DNA from: Siphonodentalium dalli
Lineage: Eukaryota; Mollusca; Scaphopoda; Gadilida; Siphonodentaliidae
Assembly: GCA_032622095.1 (NCBI GenBank)
Contig: CP136061.1
Coordinates: 188,668,369 to 188,732,368, forward strand
Direction of reading: 5' to 3'
Length of the DNA: 64,000 bases
The notes under the pieces were generated by a model. The model did not search any database. It saw only the letters and a program-made list of their open reading frames with translations, and was not told where the DNA came from. Of this stretch, positions 1 through 13,500 are shown in pieces (position 1 is the stretch's first letter; each line of letters starts with the position of its first letter). Both the position numbers and the translations under genes were made by a program.

Positions 1-2017
1 TCGTACTGCGGCCGACCTTGGTACTGGGTCACCTCGCATTTTTCATACAATGTTTATATGAATTTTATGTTGTGTTTTAAAATCGGTATCATAACCACCC
101 CAGAGAGTGTATATTTCTGGCATGGCATGATGCTGCATTGATGATGTAATTGTGAATGTCGATCAGTGACCAACTTTGTATGTTGCATAAACCATGATAA
201 ATTTATTAATTGAAATATTGTTTTGTGTATAGTTTACGTGGTGCTCATGAAAAACTGGACTGGTCATGAATGTGAAAAATTGATGTGGAGTACGGCGGTC
301 GCAATAAATGAACATGGTGGTTAAAAAATTATTATATACAGTACTAGTACTGCAGTAAGATTACCCGCGGATGCCCCATGTCAAACACGTTACCGTCGTT
401 GAATGGTGGTACAAATATGGTCATTAATGCCCTACAACCTCGTTAAATGGGTCGATTAATTAGAGCATTTACATGTAGCTTTATATATTGCTGTTTAGCC
501 AAGCTTGGTTCAAGTTGTGAATTTTCCTTGTCCCATAAACCATTGAGCCATAAACCTAACATCTATACAATCGAGAGATATTTATAATGGAAATGTGGGG
601 ACAATTACATCTTACAAAACTGAGAACAAAGCTGCATGTTGTGAGCAAGGTTATATCGAATGCCAAATATTTTTCAATGCTCATTAATTTTGTAAGCTAC
701 TAGTATTATTCAAATAGTTTATTGATTTTTGGAACATTTATAATATGGCCATCAAAATAGCTTGAACAATACTCGATAAACTAATACATGTGTATAGTAT
801 GCCAAGAAAACCAAAGTCATACAGCGATAATCTCATGGTGACAAGGGGTGGATAGGTCTCATGCACCCCCCCCCCCCCTCCCCCCAACGAGCATCACTTT
901 TCTCAACAGTTGTAAATCTCATGTCTGAAACAATATTAAATTTAGTTTGATACTTCAGGCCACAAATAGGTTAACATTGTTTTGATAGTTTTTCCCTCAA
1001 ATATCTAGTGTGAGGTTAGTTTGTTCTACCAAAAATCTTATAAATCCCCAGTATTTGACAAACTTCTGTCAGGACTTATAATGCCATCAGTTGGACAAGT
1101 TCCATAAGGCCATATCATGTTGAAAATTTGTGGTACTAGTTTATAAATTTCAATGGGGTGTACATTATAGTTGAAAATTATAAGTTGTACAACTGAGGCC
1201 CGCAAACCGCTGTATAAGTACTGAAACCACATAAATTCATCAGCTGTTATAAGCTTCCCGCGCATGAGTGACACCATCACTCTTTATAGTTATCATGTAT
1301 AGCAAATATACATGTCTTGATATATATAAATTTCATGCTAAAATGATATTTGTCTCAATTGGTGCCCATAACATAGGAACGGCCATGACAACTAATGTTG
1401 TTTTAGCCTTTAGCGGTGTGAGTATGGGGTGGTGTTTTCATCATTAATGACCGTCCCATTGCATGGGGTTGTCCATGCACCTGGACATTTATAACTGCAC
1501 CTTTTGAACCAGACCAGAATTTACAACACACCCTACTAAGACCATTTAGCATACTATTAAACCAACAATTTCAACCTATATTTGGTGTGACATTTCAAGC
1601 TCAAGCATGGAATTTCCAACTGCTGAAAATCTTGACCCAAGTTGGGGGTGCGCTGAGACAAGTAACCCCCACCACCATTTCCCCAACTGTTAAAAATATC
1701 CCAATTGAATATACAGCAGTTAGAAGTTAGAACTTCCAGACACTAAATGCGACATTGTTTGTTCTGATATAGTTTACTGGTCTGTTTGATGTAATTGATG
1801 TTCAGTGTAAAATTGGTTTTTCAAAGGTGGAAGGGGTCATGCAAATTCTAGTTTTCTCATAATTGAGACGTTTTGCCTTTAACAATGTCCTGTCCAATAC
1901 GACACCATGAAATCACCGTCTGTATGTGTCCTATGTTATAAACTAATTACATTGGACCCATTGACATTTGGATTTGGCGACTTTGAAAAAGGTAGTTTTA
2001 ACACCTTTTGAATTTTT
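1..2017. other. Non-coding sequence, probably a CERK intron
   Basis: No exon, domain or long reading frame was recognised. Short frames here have no conserved motif. A C-rich tract lies at 866-884. Given the position of exon A, this is most likely the distal part of an intron between unseen PH-domain exons and exon A. Confidence 0.6.
866..884. repeat. Poly-C tract
   Basis: Thirteen consecutive C, one T, then six C, in otherwise AT-rich DNA. This is one of five long C or G runs in the window. Confidence 0.9.
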
Positions 2018-3257
2018 AGCTCAACTTTACTTTGTAAAGTTTGAGCTATTGCCATGGCTTGGTATCCGTCGTGTGTGTGGGTGTGTGTGTGTGTGTGTGT
2101 GTGTGCGTGATTCGTCAACAATTTCCTTTAGCACGGGCTACAGTTCGTACCTTTGGTCCGATTATTATGAAATTTGTCATGGATGTTGACATTGACATGT
2201 AGATGGGAACGAGTCATTTTGGGGTCATTCGGAAAAAAAACATGGCCGCCAGCGGCCATCTTGGATTTCAAAATTCAATCCATTAGCACGGGCTACAGGC
2301 CGTACTGTTCATCTTGGATTTTACTCTTTGTATGACTAAATCCTTTAGCATGGGCTACAGGTCGTACCTTTGGTCGGATCATCATAAAATTTGTCAAGAA
2401 TGTTAATAATGACATGTAGATGGGAATGAGTCATTTTTGGGTCATTCGGCCAAAAAACATGGCCGCCAGTAGCCATCTTGGATTTTACTCTTTGTATGAC
2501 TAAATCCTTTAGCACGGGCTACAGGTCGTACCTTTAGTCTGATCATCATAAAATTTGTCATGGCTGTTGAAATTGGAATTCAGATGGGAACGAGTCATTT
2601 TGGGGTCATTCGGACAAAAAACATGGCAACCAGCGGCCATCTTGGATTTAAAAATTTAATCCATTAGCACAGGCCACATGTCGTACTGTTCGTCTGATCA
2701 CCATGAAATTTGTCATGGATGTTAATATTGACATGTAGATGGGAACGAGTAATTTTGGGGTCATTCAGCCAAAAAACATGGCCGCCAGCAGCCATCTTGG
2801 ATTTTACTCTTTGTATGACTAAATTCTTTAGCACGGGCTACAGCTCGTACCTTTACTTAGTCTGATCATCATAAAATTTGTCATGAATGTTAATAATGAC
2901 ATGTAGATGGGAACGGGTCATTTTGGGGTCATTCGGCCAAAAACATGGCCGCCAGCAGCCATCTTGGATTTTACTCTTTGTATGACTAAATTCTTTAGCA
3001 TGGGCTACAGGTCGTACCTTTAGTCTGATCATCATAAAATTTGTTAACGATGACATGTAGATGGGATACAATCATTTTGGGGTTATTCGGCCGAAAACAT
3101 GGCCACCAGCAGCCATCTTGGATTTTACTTTTCTCTTCATGTCTATAAACTAGTATTAGACATTCAACTTTCCACATTCCTAATCGCTCCATTGACTGTA
3201 ATACATTAAATTATTCCCTTTCCAAGTTGAGCTACAGTGTCATTGACACTTTCATTT
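2018..3257 (+). mobile_element. HLE-1 copy 1 (Helitron-like, tandem-repeat core)
   Basis: It begins AGCTCAACTTTACTTTG and ends AAGTTGAGCT followed by the hairpin AGTGTC-ATT-GACACT and TTCATT, so the outer 10 bp are inverted repeats. A GT microsatellite (about 2077-2108) follows the head. The core is tandem units with GGCTACAGGTCGTACC, GATGGGAACGAGTCATTTT and GCCATCTTGGATTT. The hairpin near the 3' end, the poly-T target and the repeat core resemble HINE/pearl-type Helitron-like elements. This class assignment is inference, since no transposase is present. Confidence 0.78.
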
Positions 3258-4561
3258 AGCTCAACTTTACTTTGTAAAGTTTGAGCTATTGCCATGGCTT
3301 GGTAACCGTCATCCATGCGTGTGTGAGGCATCAACAATACAGGGTACAGGTCGTGCCTTTGGTTGGATCATTATGATATTTGTCATAGCTGTTGACATTG
3401 ATGTGTAGTATGTAGATGGGAACGAGTCATTTTGGGGTCATTTGGGAAAAAAACATAGCCACCAGCAGCCATCTTGGATTTCAAAATTCAATCCATTAGC
3501 ACGGGCTACAGGCCGTACTGTTTGTCTGATCATCATGAAATTTGTCATGGATGTTAATATTGACATGTAGATGGGAACGAGTAATTTTGGGGTCATTCGG
3601 CCCAAAAACATGGCTGCCAGCAGCCAAATTGGATTTTACTCTTTGTATGACTAAATCCTTTAGCACGGGCTACAGGTCGTACCTTTAGTCTGATCATCAT
3701 AAAATTTGTCATGGCTGTTGAAATTGGAATGTAGATGGGAACGAGTCATTTTGGGGTCATTCGGACAAAAAACATGGCCACCAGCGGCCAACTTGGATTT
3801 CAAAATTTAATCCATTAGCACGGGCCACAGGTCATAATGTTTGTCTGATCATCATGAAATTTGTCATGGATGATAATATTGACATGTAGATGGGAACGAG
3901 TAATTTTGGGGTCATTCGGCCAAAAAACATGGCCGCCAGCAGCCATCTTGGATTTTACTCTTTGTATGACTAAATTCTTTAGCACGGGCTACAGCTCGTA
4001 CCTTTAGTCTGATCATCATAAAAATTTTCATGGATGTTAAAAATGACATGCAGATGGGAACGAGTAATTTTGGGGTCATTCGGCAAAAAAACATGGTCGC
4101 CAGCAGCCATCTTGGATTTTACTCTTTGTATGACTAAATCCTTTAGCACAGGCTACAGTTCGTACCTTTAGTCTGATCATCATAAAATTTGTCATGAATG
4201 TTAATAATGACATGTAGATGGGAACGAGTCATTTTGGGGTCATTCGGCCAAAAACATGGCCACCAGCAGCCATCTTGGATTTTACTCTTTGTATGACTAA
4301 ATTCTTTAGCATGGGCTACAGGTCGTACCTTTAGTCTGATCGTCATAAAATTTGTTAACGATGACATGTAGATGGGATACAATCATTTTGGGGTCATTCG
4401 GCCGAAAACATGGCCGCCATCTTGGATTTTACTTTTCTCTTCATGTCTATAAACTAGTATTAGACATTCAACTTTCCACATTCCTTATCGCTCCATTGAC
4501 TGTAATACATTAAATTATTCCCTTTCCAAGTTGAGCTACAGTGTCATTGACACTTTCATTT
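3258..4561 (+). mobile_element. HLE-1 copy 2, directly abutting copy 1
   Basis: A complete copy with the same head and tail. Its AGCTCAACTT follows the TTCATTT of copy 1 with no intervening sequence. The tandem units are nearly collinear with copy 1 but without the long GT microsatellite. Confidence 0.78.
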
Positions 4562-5858
4562 AGCTCAACTTTACTTTGTAAAGTTTGAGCTATTGCCATG
4601 GCTTGGTATCCGTCATCCAATGCGTGTGTGAGGCATCAACAATACAGGCTACAGGTCGTGCCTTTGGTTGGATCATTATGATATTTGTCATAGACATTGA
4701 TGTGTAGTATGTAGATGGGAACAAGTCATTTTTGGGTCATTTGGGAAAAAAACATAGCCACCAGTGGCCATCTTGGATTTCAAAATTCAATCCATTAGCA
4801 CGGGCTACAGGTCGTACTGTTTGTCTGATCATCATGAAATTTGTGATGGATGTTAATATTGACATGTTGATTGGAACGAGTAATTTTGGGGTCATTCGGC
4901 CAGAAAAAATGGCCGCCAGCAGCCATCTTGGATTTTACTCTTTACATGACTAAATCCTTTGGCACGGGCTCTAGGTCGTACCTTTGGTCGGATCATCATG
5001 AAATTTTTAATTGATGTTAACAATGACATGTAGATGGGAACGAGTCATTTTGGGGTCATTCGGCAAAAAAACATGGCCACCAGCAGCCATCTTGGATTTA
5101 CTCCTTTGGCACGGGCTCTAGGTCGTACCTTTGGTCGGATCATCATGAAAGTTTTAATTGATGTTAACAATGACATGTAGATGGGAACGAGTCATTTTGG
5201 GGTCATTCGGCAAAAAAACATGGCCCCCAGCAGCCATCTTGGATTTACTCCTTTGGCACGGGTTACAGGTCTTACCTTTGGTCGGATCATTACGAAATTT
5301 GTCATGGCTGTTGACATTGACATGTAGATTGGAAGGAGTCATTTTGAGGTCATTGGCAAATAAACATGACCGCCAGTGGCCATCTTTGATTTCAAAATTC
5401 AAACAATTAGCATGGGCTACAGGCCATACTGTTTGTCTGATCATCATGAAATTTGTCATGGATGTTAATATTAACATGTAAATGGGAACGAGTCATTTTG
5501 GGGTCATTCAACAAAAAAACATGGCTGCCAGCAGCCATCTTGGATTTTACTCTTTGCATGACTAAATCCTTTGGCACATCCTACAGTCCACTTCCGGAAT
5601 CCGATCATGACCAATCTTCATATTGATCTTGATATTAATCTACTAGATGGGAGCTATCAAATAATTTTGAATCTCATTGGAAAACATAGCTGCCAGTGGC
5701 CATCTTGGATTTACTTTATATATATATATATCTCTTCACGTTGATAATCTAGTATTACTTAGACATTTCAACTTTCTGCATTCCTAATCGCTTCATTGAC
5801 CTTAACAAATGAAATTATTCCCTTTCTAAGTTGAGCTACAGTGTCATTGACACTTTAT
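4562..5858 (+). mobile_element. HLE-1 copy 3, directly abutting copy 2
   Basis: The third complete head-to-tail copy. It starts AGCTCAACTT immediately after the TTCATTT of copy 2 and ends with the hairpin at about 5841-5855. Its later units are more diverged (for example TTTGGCACGGGCTCTAGG) and include a local duplication around 5095-5240. Confidence 0.77.
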
Positions 5859-6086
5859 TTTTTCTGGTTTGCAGCTATGTAACCCACAGCTAGTAGATTT
5901 TTCTAACGTTCTTACCACAGTTTCCATATGAAGGATTTTTCTTTTAGTAACTTTATTCACAATTTTAGAGGAAGCTACCTAGAGGAAGTATTTTGTCACA
6001 GATGGGGTATCATTGTGTTCGGAAAATAATCGACCATCTATAATATTTCTCTGTCCTGGGCCTTTATAAACAATTTAATCATTGTT

Positions 6087-6240
6087 AGCTCAACTTGACA
6101 ACATCAAGCTTGAGCTATTGCCGTGGGTCGGCATCTGCCGTTCTTCCGTCTGTTAACAATTTCCTTTGGCTCACACTACAGGTCGCATCCCTCATCCTAT
6201 AGTTATTCATCTTTGTTTATATGAAAATGCTGATTTTTGG
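6087..6240 (+). mobile_element. HLE-1 head fragment
   Basis: AGCTCAACTTGACAAC..TTGAGCTATTGCCGTGG, then a single degenerate unit. There is no tail hairpin, so it is truncated. The rest, to 6520, holds no recognisable feature. Confidence 0.6.
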
Positions 6241-6520
6241 GTCCATCTGTCTGAGTATGTCAGTCACAGTTTATAGGTAAGCCCACACTAGGCGGTATGT
6301 CACAAGGGGGCATGCACCGGACGACAGTCCATCTCTTGTTATTTCAACTCGAGACCATGTAATTACTAGCCATCAATATGACATGCTGGCTGCTGGTAAA
6401 ACCATATCAATCTACATCAGCAGATGCCTAGAATTTCAAAAGCAAGGAAAATAAATTGTTTGCCACTTCAAGAAGATTGGATGTTTTATCAGCTTACAAA
6501 TAATACCAGATCACGTTTTT

Positions 6521-7431
6521 AGCTCAATTTGCGTCCGTCTGTCTGTCAACAGTTTCAAGCAGCACATCCTACAGGCCACATTTCTCACCCATCAATAACA
6601 AACTTCATATTGAACTTCAGGGTGACCTCTAGATGGGAGCCATCTATTTTTTCTGGAATTGTTAAAAAAGCATTGGGTTTTGCATTGGCACACCCTGTTG
6701 CCCACATTTATTGGAGATTATTTTTCAAAATTTACAGGAATATACAATATATAGGGTCATCTATTTATTTTATTCTTTGCATGACTAAATCCTTTTCCAA
6801 TTTTTTTTTTAAATATGGCCACCATCAGCCATCTTGTATCAAATTGTACTCTTTGCACAGGAATATTAAACAAATTTACAAGCTCATTTAGGATCCCCTC
6901 TTGATGGGAGATTTTGAAAGATTTTCTACCAAAACATGGCCCGCCAGTAGCCATCTTGGATTTAACTCTTTCCTTGATTAAAATTTTTCATTTGATTGAT
7001 CCCAAACTTGATATGGATCTTCTGGGTGACCTCTAGACTGGAACCATTGATTTTTCCCCATATTCATTAAAAAACATGGCCTTCGGTGGCCAACTTGGAT
7101 TTCACATTTGAATTGATTGGCACATCCTGCAGTCTACATTTATTGAATATATGTTTTGAAAATTTACAGGCATGTTAAATTGTTTAGGATCACTTCTAGA
7201 TGTGAGCTATCAAATTTGAACGATTTTCAATGAAAAACGTGGCTTTCAACAGCCATCTTGGATTGTACTCTTTGCATGACTAAATAATTAGGCACGCCCT
7301 ACAGAAAGATTTTTCATCCAATTGATCCCAAGTTTATATGGCTGAATGGGTTGACCTCTTGTAACATTTCTCTCTTTCCGCATTCTTTGTATGTCATTAT
7401 TCGTTGAGCTACAGTCTCATTGATACCTTCA
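6521..7431 (+). mobile_element. HLE-1 copy, older subfamily, ending at CERK exon A acceptor
   Basis: The head is AGCTCAATTTGCGTCC; the tail is GTTGAGCTACAG with an imperfect hairpin (CTCATTGATACC) at about 7403-7431. Internal units carry GGTGACCTCTAGATGGGAGCC and GCCATCTTG-type motifs. The element stops about 20 bp before exon A, so the exon's branch point probably lies inside it. Confidence 0.7.
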
Positions 7432-7450
7432 TTGTTTGTATTCTTTGTAG

Positions 7451-7579
7451 GTGCTATCAGGCCACAAAGGCTGTTAGTCTTCATAAATCCTGTTTCTGGG
7501 AAGAGAAAAGCGGTTAAAATTTATACAGAGAAAGTTGCACCCCTATTTGCCTTAGCTGGAGTCCATGCTGATTCTATAG
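7451..7579 (+). CDS. CERK: CERK exon A: start of catalytic domain
   Basis: The acceptor is TTCTTTGTAG and the donor is GTATGT. Two bases complete a codon from an unseen upstream exon. The exon then reads AIRPQRLLVFINPVSGKRK and continues through KVAPLFALAGVHADSI, the first beta strand and glycine-rich turn of the DAG-kinase fold. It ends in phase 1. The acceptor lies only about 20 bp after the 3' end of an HLE-1 element (6521-7431). Confidence 0.95.
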
Positions 7580-10500
7580 GTATGTTTATTTAACTAAAAG
7601 TTAAACTCAGTATTGGAACAAGCCTAATCAACTGGTAATGCTACAAATAAATGCTGTGATGTTGGTGTCTCAGGACAAAGCTATGCGTAAGGAGGACATG
7701 CACATTTTCAATAAAAGCAACAATTGCACAAGATACTCTCATGTCTGGGGGTATATAAGATGTTACATATTTTATTTACACAATGAACATTATTACAATA
7801 ATGCATACAAAACAATTCAAAGGTCAGTCATAGAATTTCTAGATAAATTAATAATCTCACAAAACAAGCAAACTACTAAATAGTTCATTGTCTTGGCTCT
7901 ATGAATTCTTGAGGAAAGCCATTTGAAGCAGCAGGAAGTTTATGCAAAACATACATCTTGGCCTTAACATTTAAAGAAATTACTACGTACAGTGAATGCT
8001 GTAAAAGTGGCAATAATGTGGTTCAAATTGTGGTAAATAAATGAATAAATAAAATTAAAAAATAAAGCGAAGATGTACATAATGTTACATGTCAGTTCCA
8101 AATTATTGCATATATATAATGTAACATTCCTGTTTCAAATTCTTGTAACATTAGACTCTAAAATTCAATTTTCAATTTTCTAAATGCAAAAAAATACACA
8201 ATTGTTTTTTAAAATCAATCCGTTTAAACTATTCATGACGGGAACTGTTCTGGTGTAGCAATAAAACCCTGTGCCGGTGCATTCTCTTGTATATGCATGT
8301 CTCTCATATGGAGCCTTGCATATATAAGAGAATGCACTGGCTTACAAGATCAAGATAACTTTTGTTAGCCCAATTTATTCTCTTATATATATGAGGCTCC
8401 CTTTGGGAGACTTGCATATATAAGAGGATGCATTGGCACAGGGTTTTCACAGAATAGGAAGCTCCCCCCCCAAAAAAACATTGCAGGCACTGCATACCAA
8501 ATCATCTCCATTTGTTTCTCATTTCAGTCACATCCAAGGCTAACCAGGCTTATGAGCATATTCTTACTTGTTCCAACCTCCGAAATTATGATGGGTATGT
8601 TTGCATGTATTTGCTCTTTCTAAGGTAGTGTACATGATTTCAAGGGTTGTATGAGGGCTGAAAAATGGAAAATAAGTATCTGGTGGGCTTATCTGCCAGT
8701 TTAGCCTGTGTTAAATGTGGGGTTACTGGTTTGATGGTATAATTATTGTTCCCCGGGGGACTATAGAAACGGGCTCCGTCCATCCACCCGTCCGTCCGTC
8801 ACACTTTGAGTACCTTTATGGTGTAATCATCTCCTCCTACAGATTTCATCCCAGAGATTTGAAACTTCAGAATATAGTTGCCCATATATTGAAGATGTGC
8901 AACATGTATATAGATGACGGAAAATTTTTTTTTTGACTTATAGAAAATTTCAACATTTTTTATAATTTTCAGTATGAGGGTACCTTCATGGTGTAATCAA
9001 CTCCTCCTATAGTTTTCATCCTAGAGATTTGAAACTTCAGATATTTGTTGCCCATATATTGAAGATGTGCAACATGTATACAGATGACGGATTTTTTTTT
9101 TTTACGGAGTTATTAACCCTTTTCGACTTAGAAAATTTCAACATTTTTTATAATTTTCTGTATGAGGGTACCTTCATGGTGTAATCAACTCCTCCTACAG
9201 TTTTGATCGTAGATATTTGAAACTTCAGAGTATTGTTACCCACATATTGGAGATGTGCAACATGTATAGAGATGATGGAATGTTTTTGTTTTTTTTACGG
9301 AGTTATTAACCCTTTTCGACTTTTTCAACATTTTTAGCTCAACTTACTTGTAAGTTTGAGCTATTGCCATGGTTTGGCGTCCGTCGTCCGTGTGTGCGTG
9401 TGTGCGTGTGTTCGTGTGTCCGTGTGTCCGTCAACAATTTCCTTTGGCGCGGGCTACAGGTTGTACCTTTGGTCTGATCTTCATGAAATTTGTCATGAAT
9501 GTTGACATTGACATGTAGATGGGAACGAGTCATTTTTGGGTCATTCGGCCAAAAAACATGGCCGCTGGCAGCCATCTTGGATTTCAAGATTCAATCCATT
9601 GGCGCGGCCTACAGGTCGTACTGTTCATCTGATCATCATGAAATTTGTCATTGATGTTAATAATGACATGTAGATGGGAACGAGTGATTTTGGGGTCGTT
9701 CGGCCAAAAAACATGGCTGCCAGTAGCCATCTTGGATTTTACTCTTTGCATGACTAAATCCTTTGGCGCGGGCTACAGGTCGTTGTTTTGGTCGGAAGTT
9801 TATGAAATTTGTCATGGATGTTAACACTGTCATGTAGATGTGAACGAGTGATTTTGGGGTCGTTCGGCCAAAAAACATGGCTGCCAGCAGCCATCTTGGA
9901 TTTTACTCTTTGCATGACTAAATCCTTTGGCGCGGGCTACAGGTTGTACCTTTGGTCTAATCTTTATGAAATTTGTCATGAATGTTGACATTGACATGTA
10001 GATGGGAACGAGTCATTTTGGGGTCATTCTGCCAAAAAACATGGCCGCTGGTGGCCATCTTAGATTTCAAAATTCAATCCATTGGCGCGGGCTACAGGTC
10101 GTACTGTTCGTCTGATCATCATGAAATTTGTCATGGATGTTAATATTGACATGTAGATGGGAACGAGTCATTTTGGGGTTGTTCGGCCAATAAACATGGC
10201 CACCAGCAGCCATCTTGGATTTTACTCTTTGCATGACTAAATCCTTTGGCGCGGGCTACAGGTCGTAGCTTCGATCGGAACATCATGAAATTTGTCATGG
10301 ATGTTAACAATGACATGTAGATGGGAACGAGTGATTTTGGGGTCGTTCGGCCGAAAAACATGGCTGCCAGCAGCCATCTTGGATTTTACTCTTTGCATGA
10401 CTAAATCCTTTGGCCCGGGCTACAGGTCGTACCTTTGGTCTGATCTTTATGAAATTTGTCATGAATGTTGACATTGACATGTAGATGGGAACGAGTCATT

Positions 10501-13500
10501 TTGGGGTCATTCGGCCTAAAAACATTGCCGCTGGCAGCCATCTTGGATTTCAAGATTCAATCCATTGGCGCGGGCTACAGATCGTACTGTTCGCCTGATC
10601 ATCATGAAATTTGTCATTGATGTTAATAATGACATGTAGATGGGAACGAGTGATTTTGGTGTCGCTCGGCCAAAAAACATGGCCGCCAGCAGCCATCTTG
10701 TATTTTACTCTTTGCATGACTAAATCCTTTGGCGCGGGCTACAGGTCGTACCTTTGGTGTGATCTTTATGAAATTTGTCATGAATGTTGACATTGACATG
10801 TAGATGGGAACGAGTCATTTTGGGGTCATTCGGCCAAAAAACATGGCCGCTGGCAGCCATCTTGGATTTCAAGATTCAATCCATTGGCGCGGGCTACAGG
10901 TCGTACTGTTCGTCTGATCATCATGAAATTTGTCATTGATGTTAATAATGACATGTAGATGGGAACGAGTGATTTTGGGGTCGTTCGGCCAAAAAACATG
11001 GCTGCCAGCAGCCATCTTGGATTTTACTCTTTGCATGACTAAATCCTTTGGCGCGGGCTACAGGTCGTTGTGTTGGTCGGAAGTTTATGAAATTTGTCAT
11101 GGATGTTAACACTGTCATGTAGATGGGAACGAGTGATTTTGGAGTCGTTCGGCCCAAAAAACATGGCCGCCATCTTGGATTTTACTCTTTGCATGACTAA
11201 ATCCTTTGGCGCGGGCTATAGGTTGCCTTTGGTCTAATCTTTATAAAATTTGTCATGAACGTTGACATTGACATGTAGATGGGAACGAATCATTGTCGGG
11301 TCATTCGGCCAAAAAACATGGCTGCTGGTGGCCATCTTGGATTTCAAAATTCAATCCATTGGCGCGGGCTACAGGTCGTACTGTTCGTCTGATCATCATG
11401 AAATTTGTCATGAATGATAACAATGACATGTAGATGGGATCGAGTCGTTATGGGGTCATTTGGTCAAAAAACATGGCCGCCAGCAGCCATCTTGGATTTT
11501 ACTCTTTGCATGACTAAATCCTTTGGTGCGGGCTACAGGTCGTAGCTTTGGTCAAATGGTCATGAAATTTGTCATTAATTATAACAATGACATGTAGATG
11601 GGAACGAGTCGTTTTGGGGTCATTCGGTCAAAAAACATTGCCACCAGCATTTTACTTTTTGCATGACTAAATCCTTTGGCGTGGGCTACAGGTCATACCT
11701 TTGGTCTGATATTTATTAAATTTGTCATGAATGTTGACATTGACATGTAGATGGGAACGAATCATTGTGGGGTCATTCGGCCAAAAAACATGGCTGCCAG
11801 CGGCCATCTTGGATTTAAAAATTCAATCCATTGGCGCGGTCTACAGGTCGTACTGTTCGTCTGATCATCATGAAATTTGTATGTCGTAGCTTTGGTCAGA
11901 TCTTCATAAAATTTGTCATGGATGTTAACAATTATACGTAGATGGGAACGAGTTCTTTTGGGGTCAATTGGCCAAAAAAAATGGCCACCAGCAGCCATCT
12001 TGTATTTTACTCTTTGCATCACTAAATCCTTTGGCGCATGTTAGACATTTCAATTAGCACCTTTCCTATTCCTCCATTTACTGTCAACCATTAAATTATT
12101 CCCCTACCTAAGTTGAGCTACAGTGTCATTGACACTTTCATTTTTATTTTCTTTAACAAAGCGGCATCGACTTGCCATGTTGTCGGGGGACACTGTGGTC
12201 GGCTGATCTTTTATTTTACATAGCTGTGAAGGTTTACAATAAAGTAATAAATTTGTACGATTTTCGTATTCAGTGCAGGCCAACTCTGTGTGTTTGGCTA
12301 TAAGAAAATAGGCGGATTTATTTCCCCTGGATTTTGTCTTCTATGTTTGCAAGACAATTTTTATACAATCTTTTTTTTAAATAGAGGTCAAATTCAAGTT
12401 TGGGTTCCTCATGCCAATTTTTACAAGAGCTATGGCCCTTCTTCTTTGGAATTTGCTCCAGAATCATGGGCCTTTGTAACAAACAATGGGTTATTTTGTC
12501 ACGACCTAGCGATGCTCTGGTTTGTAATTGCTATGATAAACTTTTTTTTATTTCATATCTTTGTCAGTTCTATCATAGCTCTATCAGATAGAATAAGCCT
12601 ATTTACTGACATTCGGTTTGTCATGGTCTGTTTTTGGGTTGTAAATGGTCAATTTTAGTAAAAATGTTTTTAAATCAGATGTTTTATATGTGCAAACCAA
12701 GGTACATAACTCAGTGATTAATGTTATGAACAAACCAAGGTACAGATAGTTGTTTATACTAACCATTACTGTCTGAAATACAAAATGATTCATGGAGCTT
12801 ATACCAAGGATAATGCTCAGCATATATTTGAAGTACCCCCTCACAAGATTGGCTAAAATTGGTGGAAATTGTGTGGTGCTACAGCTATAAATAAAATATA
12901 TTGACATGAAATTTATTTTTGTCTGATGTTTGGTTGTGTTTTTCATAAATTTACATGTACGACCATGTGTGCACAGTCATATGTTATGTGAAGCCTGAAC
13001 TGCTCTAAATTTGGTGTGTGGATTTGGTTACATGAAAATATCAAGTTCAAATATAGATTCAGCTCGATGATTTTTGTCAGAAATATTCGTTTTTTAGTTA
13101 TTATTTTGTGGATTAGTGACATAATAATACAGTTTAATTTGAAATTTTTTCTGGACTGAAATCTTTTAATTGAGTTTTTTCCCCTTTTCAATGAGTTTTT
13201 TCCCCTTTTCAACTTAGAATTTGATGATAATCTTGGTGTAAAAATCAGCCCTTCCCAGGAAATTGGAGCTATTACTCATGCACCCATATGCACTCGCAAT
13301 TTTTAATTCACGGGGGCTAAATTTTGCTCTCATCCCTCTTGTCAAAATGTTTATGGTCACTGTAATTGCTGATTCAATATTGAACTATTTGAAGGTATAT
13401 TTATAACCTTTCTCATCTCAGTTAAATTAGATCTTATACATGTATGATATGTAAACATCTTGTCAATGACGTCTAAATATGTGCATCATATATAGATTAT

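Noticed and set aside
1936-2189. Frames with (TH)n or (CV)n peptides
   Set aside because: Translations of the GT microsatellite in the HLE-1 head.
5154-5481. Overlapping 107-codon frames on both strands
   Set aside because: They lie wholly within HLE-1 tandem units; the peptides (for example SKIQDGCWRPCF) recur in every copy as translations of the repeat, not as a gene.
9440-12040. Regularly spaced repeats suggestive of a CRISPR array
   Set aside because: The units are contiguous ~160-bp tandem repeats without unique spacers, in animal DNA.
12290-12658. 122-codon frame
   Set aside because: Overlaps a degenerate repeat fragment and its tail; no conserved motif.
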